64,000 nt of DNA from Microcyclospora pomicola (GCA_002786065.1 NHNY01000026.1:124001-188000); one strand, 5' to 3'. Counted from the first letter of the stretch, positions 20,937-32,818 are shown. Notes: generated by a model not told the origin, from the sequence alone. Translations and numbers: made by a program.

Positions 20937-22197
20937 CGGTCGTTGGCGGTGGTGGTGGTGATGAAGTCGTACAGCGAGGCACGGCAGTGAGAGCGAATGG
21001 AGTCGGCGGACGGGGTCCCGGAGATGTGGTCGGCGGCACTAGCGGGCCGTGGTGCTGCTTAGTGATCGGCAGCCGTCCGACTACGCAGCCATCCCCTGCA
21101 CTAACCGCATGTGGTGCGAGTATCAGGTTGGGCTGCCGGGCACATGATCTGCAGCGCTGAACTCGGCTCGAAGCCTGTCCCAAATCATCACGTCCTGCGA
21201 AACAGACCAGTTCGGCTCCAAACTAGCAGACGGAAGATCGCAGCAGCATCATGATCAGCTCAGTCCAGCCTCCCATTTCGAAGGTCGTCTGCCGCCTGGT
21301 GTGCTTCGGACCGGGTCCAGCCAGCATTCGGATCTGCTACATGCTCTGATGAGATCGTCAGGACGGTCAGGAGAAACATCGTTCCCGACTGTGTGTCGTT
21401 TCTGTACCGCACGGTCAGCACATCACAGCCAGCATACGAGACTACCATGAGCATGACTGTGACCGCGTCCACCGTTGTTGTTGCGGATCAAGGTCCTCCA
21501 GTATTGATCACCACAACATGTCACTACACTACAGCTTTGGCTGACGTTCGAGGCCATGATGCGCCACGAACAAGTCCGGCCCATGTGCTCAGCTCCTGAC
21601 GGTCGTCGTACACGAATCGCTGATTTTGCTTCGATCCATCGGTTATACATTTCCATGTATAAGCATACTGTACGTCGCTGTGACCACCATAGACAGGATG
21701 TACCTCCAGGCATGCCAGGGTATACCGTATTGTATACGGCATGTACCTACTCCGTATACAGGCCTATATACGAAGTACATGCGTGCACATAGGTACTTAC
21801 TAACGTCTGAAACCCTGATAGTGCGTCGTCTTTAAGTGACGCCTCCAGCCCCACTTCTACCAAGCGCTGCGTGTTCCCAGGCCCTTGTATCTGGGACCAG
21901 CGATAACCGCCCAAAGTGACCAGTGCTTTCACGACTGCTGCAGCAACCTACCATCGCGCGAGCATTTTCCACGTCCGTATATCAGGTTCTGATGTGCAGT
22001 CCAGCATCGTCGATTATCTCCTTGATGCCACAATACCTCGAGTGATTGCGGTGCGCAGACGTGCTCGGGCTCGTACGGTCAGGCGGTCCCACGCCAAGAC
22101 ATCCTGTCGCGCTCACGCCAATCGCAAGGAGAGACCTGACCGGGCAAAATCTCGACCCTTGCGCACGCCTCTCTTGGCCGTCCTGAACCGAGCGCAA

Positions 22198-22211
22198 TAC
22201 TGTATACAGTA
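22198..22211. repeat. exact 14-bp palindrome
   Basis: TACTGTATACAGTA reads the same on both strands. It belongs to a set of GTATAC-centred palindromes in this tract. Confidence 0.6.
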
Positions 22212-23445
22212 CACTGCTCGGCCGAACTACGGCCGGGCAGATGCTGAAGCGCTCGTCGTGCTCTGCACCATGAGATCCGTGTGTATATTGGTGCGGTCGG
22301 CTGCAGTGTGCGACCCAAGGACAGGAGTGAGTAAGCAGCGTATATAGATCCCACCTTGCCAATTTTGACGTGACAGTTGCGGCCCAAGTGCTCGCTAGAT
22401 AGACTGTACCGCTTCGGCAGATCCGCTGACGAGCATCAGCAACACATTCCACTTCACCGTCTTTCCCTCGACTTCGCCATCTCGCTTCGCCCGCGTCATC
22501 CATCGTGCGATGTCAGTCAGCAGCAATTATTGCCAATACGGAGAATACGGCGCACCCCTGCACACTGCTACCACTCTCTCACTGACCGTGGTGCAAGAGC
22601 GTGAGAGGCTAGCGACATGTCTTTTTGCCTCCCTCGTTCCGATGCTGACGGATTCGTGCTTGCGCTCTCCGATCGGCCCTCCTGATGAGAGATGATCGTT
22701 CCTGATGCTCACCCTGAGACACGGGTCCAACGGTGCTCGTTTTCTTCGCCAAGTGCCGGGCCAGATAGGTTACTGCGTCGCCATCTTCTCGCGTCAGCAA
22801 CGGCATCGACAAACTGTCACGAAGACTAGACTTGAACTTGCTAGGTGTGCAGCTGTTTAGGTGCTGGGGATGGCTCCATGGGGAAAGCGAGCGCCGGCAG
22901 TTCAAGTCCCGATAGCCAGCCTCACTCCTCCGCCGCGGCCGTTAGGCGTTCCGACAGATTGTGCCCTCCATCCTTCGTGCACTCTGCCAACGCGCGCCAG
23001 TCCTGATAGGTCATGCCGGACTCCTCTGCCGAATCGGCCTGTTGATCACGCCGTACGTGTTGCCTCGGCTGCCATCCTCATCCTTGTTCTGTTCGTGTAG
23101 CGCAATTTCACATGCTCAGACGGCCATCCCAGAATTCATTTCGATGATTGGTTCGCAACGGCCACGGGCCTTGCCGGTGTTTTGACTTCAGCCCGACTAT
23201 TGGCTGCTGGACGGGGTTTATCATATCATCAGTCACAATTTTGTAAGCATTTCACCAACATTTTATTACAAACACCGTCCAGCTCGCCACCTACCTACAT
23301 ATGTGTACACTTTGTCAACTTGCAGAATACGGACAGCTGCACCTCGTGGCGACGACCGTCGGCAAACGGCACAGGATGACAGTAATACAGCACTCCACAT
23401 GGTCCCGGGAAGAACTCAGTCTCAGAGCTATGGAGCGCGACAAAC

Positions 23446-23463
23446 CATCATCATCATCATCAT
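23446..23463 (+). repeat. CAT trinucleotide microsatellite
   Basis: About six CAT units in tandem within non-coding DNA. Confidence 0.8.
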
Positions 23464-26400
23464 GAATTCGTGATCGTCATGAGCAACCCGTCTCCGATCG
23501 GACCCGAGCAGGACAAGTAGCGGTGGGTGGAAAGCGTACTCGCTCCACCGACACACGCCTGGCCACCGTGTCCTCCCCTGATGCGCCGGCCGTTTAGAAG
23601 GGGCGAGAGTCTGCACGTGGCCGCCGTCTCAAGCCACCCATATCCCGAATCTTCCACAAGCGGCTTGCACGACGTCGTTCTAGCTTCCGCGCTAGAACCT
23701 GCTTGGGATGCCGCGACTCCTTACAGTGCCTCGAATCAGGCATTTATCATCTTATCGCTTGCGTGGGGTCCATGTCGCTCCCTCGGAAGCTGTACGTACG
23801 CGACTATGGTGATCACATCAACCACCACGACCGAGCCCGGCCACCAGACCAATACGGCAAACAGTGCCATGATCACCATCGCACTGCATTCTCCTGTTCA
23901 GGGCACGTCCGCGCTTGCCACGTCCATGCCGCCAAACAAGTTACAAATGTGTTGGTTCCTGACGCGGCGCAGGCGACTGCATCTTCTCATTTCCCCGGAG
24001 TCTCAGCTGCCAACAACATCGCTAGTGCAACCGCGCCGCATCGAAAGACGGTCACGGGACGACACTACTTCCACGTCATGTTGGCATGAATGGGTGAGAA
24101 GCTTCACATCCAGGCACCGGCACTTGTTGATCACAATAGTGCGACGCTGCCCGGCAGTTGAGAAGCTGTCCATCCCGGGCACGCGATCATTCTGTCACAA
24201 TTCCCTCCTTGCGTCGAAAGTGGTATAGTCGTTCACTAATGAGTCGCGAAAACAGTGATTGCCAACATCTCAGGCTTTGGCATGACAATACAGGACAAGC
24301 TATCAATAGCGTCAGAAACATGGACGGGACCGAGTACGCCAGAGTTCTCTCTACGCATAGCAAGTGGTGAAGTAAGTGCATGACAAGGCGTGTGCGTTTC
24401 AGCACGTTGGCATTCGAACAAGACCAACAATATCCACAATACGGCAGTTTCATGCACATCTTCGTGTACGCTGATCGCGGACAGCCGGTCTGAGTGCTGA
24501 TGCGTTTCGTCGCATGCGTAGCAGAGCCACCAAGCCTACCAGCCATTGGTCGCGCGATGTCACCAAGGATCTGACATCTGGATGTGTCCCATCATACCTT
24601 CATCTGCTCCTTATCATGCCAGCGCGGTCCGTCATCCGCAATGAGATCAGGCGAGATGACCCCTTGATATCGTACTGTACAGGCAAGCCGCAGCATTTGC
24701 GTTCGCGCCTCCCGACCGTAATCGCACCTGCCGATGGTGTTCATCCGGCTCGATATCGCTGCTCATTCGGTGCAATGCAGGTGCAGCATTCAGGTATCTA
24801 TCCGTCGCACATCCAACACACGGCCATGATCATTAGCCTTTTCGTCCCATCGCCTCCCCGTGGCTACCTTCCTGTCCCTGCACCACTTCCACGGAGAAGA
24901 TCGAGATCGGACTCGATCGCAAGGTCAGGAACCATGTTCCGCCCGTCGGCGGCCTAGCACCGATCTCGGCATCTACATGTATATGCGAGTTGTGAACAAA
25001 TACTACTGCAACGTCTGGAACTCGTAAAGTCCGGGACAATGATAGAGTAAGGTTGATATACGAACCGACCAATGGCTTATCTCCGGGCTGGGTTGTGTAG
25101 ACGCCATCGGCATCGGCAGCATGAGAGGCCGCAAGGGGCCGATGTGTAGAAGTCGATGGCGCTTGTGGCACCGCTGCCTGTGTGAGTTTGGGGACCGGGG
25201 TCAGATAGGGCACGGAAGAGGGTAGGTAGGGCAGCAGAATGGAAGGAGATTGGAAGGAATGTGCAGGGTAAGGTTGTGCAGGGCTGCAGGCTTGTGGTGC
25301 TTCTTATCACTGCGACCCGCGTCGAGTTGTCGTTGTCCACAAGCAGATGGCAGTCTGCCACGGGACTGTAGTATACAGTAGCATTTAGTGAAGTCTGCAC
25401 GGTACACAATCGACAGCAGCGCCGTGCAGTCTCTTGTCCATAGGGCTAACCAAAGAACCAACGGCGTGCGAGACATAGACGCGCAAGCAAAGCGACCAGT
25501 TCGCGGACCCGGTTCCAGACGCCGTCTACACTTGCCCGGCAGTTGTGTCGTCCTCGTCCATCCTTCTGGACCACCCACCTCAGCTCACCTCTCCCTCACT
25601 GGAAGTCGAAGCTGTGTAATAAGAACTCGGCAGATGCCAGCGAATCTCTCTCCTCTTCGCGCCGGTCCTTGCGCTCGTCGTTCTCCGTACGATGTATCAT
25701 TTCTCGCTAAGGTATATCAGTAATCACACCACATCACACCGCATCACATCATTGCCGTCTTCATACTGTAGGTAGCTTACCTTAGTCGTAGTCCTGTCTC
25801 ACCCCAAAGCCTCCCAAGCCCGATACCAGCGTTGACGTTTCCCACGGCCGCGCGGAATCCAGCCTCGCACGCGCATGCCATCGCCGCTCCCGTGCGCGCG
25901 ACGAATATCGTGATCCGAGTGGTTAGGTTTCGAGGCTGGGGAGCCAGTCCAGCTAGCTAGAGGCAGGATGTGGAAACTTGACGTACCGTACGTGTACGGT
26001 TGTCGATTTGTAGGTACTAGCATCGCGGATACAGACAGACTACAGGATTCTGTATAGCCGTTGGGTACCTCGACCGTTTGTTCTCGCTGAAGGCGGGGAA
26101 CTGCAACCGGGGGCTTGCACGCTGGTTTCTGTACGGTATGTGCCGCAACTTGAAGGTCGATGCTTACGGGCGAGGCCATGGAATCATAGATCGTGTACGT
26201 GTACCTGTTTACCTACCTACCTACTCTACGTTGGTGCAGCTCCATATAGCGATCGAGAGATACGGTATGCAGGACAAGGGGATGGAACGAGGATCTAGAA
26301 TCACGAGGTGGGGCTCGGGTTGATGGGTTGGGCATCATATAGGAGGGGGATCGACGGGTGGATGCAGGGACACACTGGGATTTTGCTCGATTGGGGGCAG

Positions 26401-27277
26401 AAGTGGTCGGTTTGGGAGTTGGGCGATGTCAGGTATTCGTTTGGAGGTGCGTACGGGTTTACATGTGGGAGGGTCATAGGGTTAGGATGCGAATGCTTCG
26501 TCTTAGGGTTATGGAGTGACTACTGTCTCTGTATGCAAAGCCGTCAATTTTGTATGTATCACGGCGATACACGGATTTCTATGGTATGCCGTTGAATGGC
26601 CACCTAGGTACGATAGATGTATCAGAGCTTGAGAGCGGTGCAGTGAAGTATATACATGCATGTGGTTGCTGTGAGATCTCGTGAAGTTGTTCGCTCGTCC
26701 CGCATCGAATATCGGAAGTGATGATACTTATATGTCCACATGGTATGGTATGGTAGGTATACACATATCATCGACCCCAGAGTCCAGGTATATGCCTTGC
26801 CTTACTGTACTGCTCCAATACCGTCAACCCATGATTAGTGAAAGAGCGAAAGTGCAGAATGATCACAGTCGCTACCCGGAGCCATGTATGATTTACATGT
26901 TCGCGCCCATATGCAGTCTTCGTGGCCGTTGCGTGTACATACAGTATATGCCATGTAAATATATGCATGTATGAGGCATGTCGTGCAGGATCAACAAGGT
27001 ATCCGGTAAACGCAAGGAGGGTGCATGAATTATTGCAGTACGACACATGGAGGACATGAGGTTCCCTGGCACATGCATGGCCAAGCTTCACGTACATATG
27101 CATCATGCATGCGAGGTAGATCTCAGCGCGAAAAGCGGCCACGCGACTTGAAGATTGATTGTTGCGTGATCGCATGTCTTCTGCGTACATCATGATACCA
27201 TCACAGCATCTATCGTATGTACAGTTGGGGTCTATTCTATATCGTGGCAACCAAGCCTCACATCTTCGCTCACTACC

Positions 27278-29698
27278 TCAGTGACTGATATATTGGAAGA
27301 CCGCGCTGACATCCTTCTCCGATGTCTCCTGTCGCAACAGCAGGTCTTGTATCTTGGCCATGGCACCCGTCTCACCCTCATTCGTAAAGTGGTTCCACGA
27401 GCTTGTATCACCGTACAGCATCGCCTGCGCTTTGAGGACCTGTCGGCCGTCCTTGCATCGTTTACATTTGAACGTATCGTGCGTATCGCTGGTCGTTCCA
27501 GGACGGTATTGGAACAGCTCCCGCAGCGAGTCGAGGCTGAAGTGCCGCTCAACGTCCTCGGCGGAGTCGACAACACACGACGAAAGCGACTGTTTGTGAG
27601 ACTGACGTTGGAAGATCTTCTCCTCGATCGTACCCGTGGTGATGAAGCGATAGACGAAACAGTCCTTCTTCTGTCCATCACGCCAGACACGAGCGAGAGC
27701 TTGCTGATCAGCAGCAGGGTTCCAGTCGGGGTCGAAGAGGACCAGGCGGTTGGCTCCGATCAGATTCAGACCACAGCCTCCAGCTTTCGACGATAAGAGG
27801 AAGACGAATTCTGGACCTTCCGGATCATTGAACTTGTCGACAAGCTTCTGACGCTTGTTCACGTTCATCGTTCCGTCAAGACGAAGACAGCCATAATTGT
27901 TGTTCCGACATAGCTTCTCAAACACATCCAGAGTCTGTGTGTAGTTTGAGATGAGGACGATCTTGTCGTTAGTATCCTGGCGGATACGCGCAAGCATTCG
28001 AGCTAGCACTTGCATCTTTCCTGAATACCAAGGCTTCACATCACGATCTCTGCCGCGCTGGTCCTTGGGTACAAAGTCCTCGGGGAAACAGTCCTCACAA
28101 CCCGGCAAGTCTTCCGGAAGGTTGAGAAGATCAGGGTGGTTGCAAAGCTTTTTCAGCAGGTTAATGGCTTTGAGGGGTTGACTGCCTTTGCCACGTAACA
28201 GGCTTTGGATCTCTGGAGACCTGATGAAGTAGTTGTATAAGTCAAGCTGGAAAGGCGCGAGGTTGCAGAACACGACGTGCTCATATTTGACAGGGAGATA
28301 TTTGGACAAAATGTCGTTGGTTCTTCGGATGATGAACTTGTTGACCAGCTCCAGAAGCTCCTTGAGCCGCTCATCTCCTTTCTGACGGTCAACGTCCGAT
28401 CCGCCAGCATCTCGTCCTCGTAAGATCGGAATCTCATACTTCTTTCGAAAGTCCAACCGCGTACCCAAGTAGCCAGGATTGGCAAAATTCAGCAATGCAA
28501 AGTATTCGGATAGATCGTTCTGTATGGGCGTGCCTGACAAAATCACGCGCTTCTTGACGTTCAAGCCATTGAGAGCTTCAAAGGTTTGACTTTCGCCGTT
28601 CTTGAGTCGATGGCCTTCGTCGCAGAGCATGAGTCCAATCTGACAACCGTTGAGCTCGTCCACGTACAAGCGCAGCGTTTCATACGACACAATCAAGACT
28701 GGACGTATAACTGCCCGTCCTGTCGCTGACGCCCACTGTCGCAGCTGTTGTGTCAATTCTTCTTTGGATGCTTTTCCATCCACCGCAAACGGGTTGATGG
28801 CATCAGGGCCTAGCCATTTCACCAGCTCGTTTGCCCAGTTGCGTACCAGGCTTGACGGACACGCGATGACACACTTCTGTATCGTACCTTTACCCGCATC
28901 AGGAGACTGTTTCAAGAGTGTCCACATGAGCGTGATGCATTGTAGTGTCTTGCCCAACCCCATCTCATCTGCCATGATGCAGCCTTGGGCTGTAGGATCC
29001 AACAGGCCCGTCGTGCATCGATACAAGAATTTCACGCCCTCCACTTGATGAGGTCGCAGGACTTTCGCCAGCCGTGGGTCAATCACCACGGGCACCTTCG
29101 GTCGTTCGCCGTCCACCTGCTTCTTGATACCGAGTATATCTGCCAAGCTCTTGTGCATGAGGGGTTCGTCCAACTTCTTTTTCTGACTGGACGACTCTTC
29201 CTCCGCACTTCCATCTTTTGTCGGCGTCTCAGCCGGATTGTCCACAGTCGGATCGTATAGCACAATTGCAAACTCTCCACTCGGATCATGTAAGGCTTTC
29301 GCAACAAATGCCTGCCCGGTGCGCAATCCAAGCAGAGGCGGAGGCCTGAATGTGTTGTACCCTCCCACATCCTTGTTCTTCAACGGAACCGCAAAGCGGG
29401 CTCGGAAGATGGTGTCCTTATCCTTGGGCTTGAAGACAGGAAAGCGATTGATGTCGCGGGTGGCCAAGGCGAGCCGATCATCATTGCAGTACGGCTTGTC
29501 ATCTTCGACACTGGCATCGCCGCCGCTGTAGTCGACTTTGCGCCGTTTCCTGGCTGGTTTCTCGGACACCCTCGTTGGTGCACCAGAGCCAGGGCATTTG
29601 AATGGTTTGATCAGACGGTCCAGGCCCGCGGGTGTGCCGCCATATAATCGTGCGCGAGACTTGGGGGCAATGTTTTCCGTGTCAGCAATGGCCGTCAT
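27278..29698 (-). CDS. RAD54: RAD54 recombination ATPase/translocase
   Basis: Single exon, 806 aa. It is a SWI2/SNF2 helicase-like motor: motif I (Walker A) GLGKT at residues 247-251 within IMADEMGLGKT, motif II DEGH at 360-363, motif III ILSGTPIQNDL, and C-lobe motifs including LLSSKAGGCGLNLIGANRLV and QALARVWRDGQKK. The N-terminus has the Rad54 basic region (KPARKRRKVDYSGG) that contacts Rad51 in the family. Length and domain order match fungal Rad54/Rhp54. It drives strand invasion and chromatin remodelling in homologous recombination. The upstream region holds two MCB-type hexamers, consistent with G1/S expression as known for the yeast gene family. Confidence 0.97.
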   Translation of the reverse strand: MTAIADTENIAPKSRARLYGGTPAGLDRLIKPFKCPGSGAPTRVSEKPARKRRKVDYSGGDASVEDDKPYCNDDRLALATRDINRFPVFKPKDKDTIFRARFAVPLKNKDVGGYNTFRPPPLLGLRTGQAFVAKALHDPSGEFAIVLYDPTVDNPAETPTKDGSAEEESSSQKKKLDEPLMHKSLADILGIKKQVDGERPKVPVVIDPRLAKVLRPHQVEGVKFLYRCTTGLLDPTAQGCIMADEMGLGKTLQCITLMWTLLKQSPDAGKGTIQKCVIACPSSLVRNWANELVKWLGPDAINPFAVDGKASKEELTQQLRQWASATGRAVIRPVLIVSYETLRLYVDELNGCQIGLMLCDEGHRLKNGESQTFEALNGLNVKKRVILSGTPIQNDLSEYFALLNFANPGYLGTRLDFRKKYEIPILRGRDAGGSDVDRQKGDERLKELLELVNKFIIRRTNDILSKYLPVKYEHVVFCNLAPFQLDLYNYFIRSPEIQSLLRGKGSQPLKAINLLKKLCNHPDLLNLPEDLPGCEDCFPEDFVPKDQRGRDRDVKPWYSGKMQVLARMLARIRQDTNDKIVLISNYTQTLDVFEKLCRNNNYGCLRLDGTMNVNKRQKLVDKFNDPEGPEFVFLLSSKAGGCGLNLIGANRLVLFDPDWNPAADQQALARVWRDGQKKDCFVYRFITTGTIEEKIFQRQSHKQSLSSCVVDSAEDVERHFSLDSLRELFQYRPGTTSDTHDTFKCKRCKDGRQVLKAQAMLYGDTSSWNHFTNEGETGAMAKIQDLLLRQETSEKDVSAVFQYISH

Positions 29699-30466
29699 AT
29701 CTCTCTAGCTGAGGTATTGAGCGAATCGCCGCACAACGAGAGGTATAACGCTCGACGGGCAGGAGATAGAGCGAGCGCGATGTTGGTGGCGACACAATCC
29801 CAGAAAACGTGTGTGCTCGCGCTCAACGCGTCAGTCATCACGTTCCGATCGCGTCAACACATGACTTCTAGGCTTCCACATTCTAGCTTGGCAGCCTGAG
29901 GCATTCAGCCTGCATTCCACAAGCTGGATCATCAACTTCACTTCATGAACTGTGTCGAATATCTCACATCCTGCTAGCTGCACAATCTCGAAGCATCCCA
30001 ATGCCTGGTCTACCATGCTTGGAGTCATATCCTGCTCTAACCTCGAGCATAATGCTATACTCAGCTCTGGATCGAGATGCTCCGATTGCACACCTCAGAG
30101 CTGTACCTTAGGAAACCTTGTCGCTATCCATGCCTTCTGCGCACTCACAGCAATGCCCGAAGCTCAAGAATGGCGGAAATCTGCTCTTCTTACCTATAGA
30201 CAATCAACTGAATGGATATGGGCATTAGAGTCATCCCGGCGAATTGAGGTGATGGATTCACAAGCGCTGCTGCTGCCTGCAACCTAATGATGGCGTTGTC
30301 CTGATTGGTGAGTGTGCCTGGAACGCCTCTCATTCACGTAAAGGACAACAATGAGCCATAGATAGCATGAAGGTATAAGTAAGAGACTCCTCTCATTTGT
30401 TTTCTCCTCGAGTTACTGTCAACACTGCCTCAGCAAGGTTCAATGCTCGTACCTCCATCTTAGACC
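29699..30466. other. divergent promoter region RAD54/metallopeptidase
   Basis: About 770 bp between two divergent starts. Apart from the two MCB-type hexamers nothing gene-like is seen. Confidence 0.65.
29826..29854. promoter_or_regulatory. MCB-type motifs upstream of RAD54
   Basis: ACGCGT at 29826-29831 (the exact MluI cell-cycle box core) and TCGCGT at 29849-29854 lie 130-160 bp upstream of the RAD54 start codon. The role is inferred from yeast MBF biology. Confidence 0.5.
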
Positions 30467-32818
30467 ATGACGCAGAGCAAGTATCTGCTCAATGCTATGC
30501 CGCCATCAGTACCCAAGCTGCGCCGCACCAAGCCAGAGCGGATCACTTACACAAGCTTCAATGTCACGAACGTTGTTGAAGGGGAAGTGATTCACCAAGC
30601 CTGTCTTCTCGTCCAGGGTGTTTGTCATGCTTTCGAGAACTCCGAGAATGACTTTGTTACGGCTGCCGTCGTTGACTGCTTTGATGTCAAGTCTCCTGCG
30701 CAGCATTGGCCGGTCAATCAAGGAGACTGGGAAGCTCTTGTCATGCTCTCACCTGGCCGCAATCGAGTACTTTTGGATTTGTTTCACGCTGGAGGCGTAT
30801 GTGACACAGTCTCTGTCTCAATTGACTACATTCCACTAACGCAACTACCACCGTTGCATCTTGCTATTATGGTCGCTCGAGACTCGCCTATGCTAATCGA
30901 CTGCCCTCCTGCGAAACGGGGTGCTGTGTCGTCCACACATAGCACGCTCGATGCTGCCATCAAAAAATTTCGCATGACAGCATACATGTGGCAGGCTTTG
31001 ACAGCCGCAGATGCGCACTCCAAATGTCTAGGACGACGTTCGTTCCGGCTTGACGAACAATGGGGCCAGAGTACTATCACTCAACCACGACCAGATGCTA
31101 CTCTAGGCTCTTACGCCAAGGTGCACATCGTACGAACGGAAATGACTGTGACCCAGCTTCGAGATGCCCATCTTGCACAACAGAATCCTCGAGCACGGCG
31201 ACCTAATGGCTTACATAGCATTTTTGAGAATGCTCTGAAGCTATATGGTGGGCCTTTCGAGCCTACATCCCGGCCCGTAGTCGCCGGTCTGATCTTGGAC
31301 TCGGCATTCTCAATCGACAAAAACATGATTCTTGCTCATGCAGCATTAGGCTGCCATAAACCAGACGGGATTTCTCTTGGCATCTTCGGTAGTCACTTGA
31401 CTTATGCCTGGCCTCGTTTCATGGAGGAAGTCCCAGCTTGCTTGATGGACGAATCTCCTGTCGGCGAGTCTGTCGGCAATGATAACGGGGAATGCAACAC
31501 CTTCAAAGCGGCCTGTCAGGTCAGCCAAGGCGCTTTTCTCCACGAAGTCGGCCATGCTTTCGGCACTAAGCACACGTCTGGTATTTTGGAGTGTGGCTAC
31601 AGCAAGGATTGGCGGCGCGCGTTTCTCGGGCGTCCTGATCCCGTCAAACACGCATCGTGGGAGCTGCAGGATATGCTGACTTTCATGACCCTGCCACACT
31701 TCTTAGTGCCCGGCGAGCAGCTACCTTCCAGGGACCTCCTCGATGCAGAAGTAAGCGTCTCCGTCGACTCTGTTCAGACGGATGGAGACGATATCGATCA
31801 CCTGAATATCTCATGCGCTGCAGGCCTTGCACGTGTGACTCTCGTCACTGCGGACACCAGCACTATTGTCAAACAGTACTCGTTCAGCGTCACGGACCTG
31901 CGTCCTACCTTGACACTTCTATTCGACATGGCCGAGCTACGTATACATGACAAGCTCAGGCTATGTGTGCTAGCACGCAATGGGAAGACAGAGGATATCG
32001 TCGACCTCTGGCGTGTCATGGCGAACAAAGCGTGGCTTGAAGTTCCAAATCATTTGTGGCGCTTGAACAAGCAATCCACGGGAACACACTCGTCGAGTGA
32101 GGTCCAAAGACAGGATTCTTGGGGCTGGACCAATCTCCTCTATAAGAAGGACGCCGCTGGGGAAATCGTTCGTGCAATCGCTTTGGATCTCCGCGTCGGC
32201 GCTACCATGGACGGTGCCGTACTCTACTACGGCGATCGCTCCGTGGCCAACTGCGGGCCGAACTACGATGAAGAGGGTCAAGTCCGTATCTTCGGTGGCA
32301 ATTCGCATTGTCATTGCATTCCTGCAGGGGCAGAAATCCTCAAAGTCGAGCTGAACATGTGTGACTGCAGCTGGAGCGGCGTGAACGGCATTCGCATCAC
32401 ACTTGACAATGGTTCCGTGTGGGGCGACCTGAATGATCGCCACCGATCAGATTCAGTGGTGGTAACCCTGACACCTCCGAACGGCGAGCGAATCGTCGGG
32501 TTCTTCGGCACACATAATGGATATGACGGATACACCAACGAGTTTGGTATCATCACTGCACCTAAAGCTGTCGAGGTTCTTCCAGATGAGATTTTCGATC
32601 TGGCCCAGTTGCGTGACACAAGTGGAGGTTTACCCACAATTGAGGGTGCACAGATGCCGAATATGGAGTTATGCGAGAAGCATTACGGGCATCGTTTTGA
32701 GGATCTCATAGCCACACTCCACAAAAGCTCTCGCGTAGACGGAGGAAATGATGATGACGAGGCATCGGAGGATAGCGAGGATTATGATGACCAGGCATCG
32801 GAGCACACCATTGCTTAG
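30467..32818 (+). CDS. zinc metallopeptidase with C-terminal jacalin-like domain
   Basis: Single exon, 783 aa. The extended zinc motif HEVGHAFGTKH occupies residues 359-369 (HExxHxxGxxH, metzincin-type, with the catalytic Glu at 360). The N-terminal part is beta-rich (residues about 20-130). The C-terminal part, about 545-690, resembles a jacalin-like lectin fold (DSWGWTNLLYKK; IFGGNSHCHC; ERIVGFFGTHNGYDGYTNEFGII), and the end is very acidic. This architecture matches the fungal putative metallopeptidase family that includes yeast YIL108W. No signal peptide is visible, so it is probably cytosolic; substrates are unknown. A second Met at residue 11 could be the start. Confidence 0.85.
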   Translation: MTQSKYLLNAMPPSVPKLRRTKPERITYTSFNVTNVVEGEVIHQACLLVQGVCHAFENSENDFVTAAVVDCFDVKSPAQHWPVNQGDWEALVMLSPGRNRVLLDLFHAGGVCDTVSVSIDYIPLTQLPPLHLAIMVARDSPMLIDCPPAKRGAVSSTHSTLDAAIKKFRMTAYMWQALTAADAHSKCLGRRSFRLDEQWGQSTITQPRPDATLGSYAKVHIVRTEMTVTQLRDAHLAQQNPRARRPNGLHSIFENALKLYGGPFEPTSRPVVAGLILDSAFSIDKNMILAHAALGCHKPDGISLGIFGSHLTYAWPRFMEEVPACLMDESPVGESVGNDNGECNTFKAACQVSQGAFLHEVGHAFGTKHTSGILECGYSKDWRRAFLGRPDPVKHASWELQDMLTFMTLPHFLVPGEQLPSRDLLDAEVSVSVDSVQTDGDDIDHLNISCAAGLARVTLVTADTSTIVKQYSFSVTDLRPTLTLLFDMAELRIHDKLRLCVLARNGKTEDIVDLWRVMANKAWLEVPNHLWRLNKQSTGTHSSSEVQRQDSWGWTNLLYKKDAAGEIVRAIALDLRVGATMDGAVLYYGDRSVANCGPNYDEEGQVRIFGGNSHCHCIPAGAEILKVELNMCDCSWSGVNGIRITLDNGSVWGDLNDRHRSDSVVVTLTPPNGERIVGFFGTHNGYDGYTNEFGIITAPKAVEVLPDEIFDLAQLRDTSGGLPTIEGAQMPNMELCEKHYGHRFEDLIATLHKSSRVDGGNDDDEASEDSEDYDDQASEHTIA

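Larger units (their letters stand above)
20448..27277. other. 6.8-kb gene-poor tract upstream of the Zn2Cys6 gene and downstream of RAD54
   Basis: No frame here has recognisable content; the longest (23527-24228 plus, 233 codons; 21982-22503 minus, 173 codons) are overlapped by rivals and rich in residues typical of chance frames. The tract holds a 21-G run at 20916-20936, a (CAT)n microsatellite near 23446-23463, several exact palindromes built on GTATAC (22198-22211; 21725-21739), and many CATG/GCATGC steps around 26900-27120. It may be an extended promoter of the transcription factor, perhaps with an unannotated non-coding RNA. Confidence 0.6.

Noticed and set aside
22895-22915. TTCAAGTCCC-like Pol III B-box element
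   Set aside because: No cloverleaf forms with the flanking sequence.
23527-24228. 233-codon plus-strand frame in the 6.8-kb tract
   Set aside because: The longest frame there, but it has no domain, composition typical of chance frames, and a second long frame overlaps it.
32644-32818. Acidic tail of the metallopeptidase as a separate feature
   Set aside because: It is simply the disordered C-terminus of the same frame.
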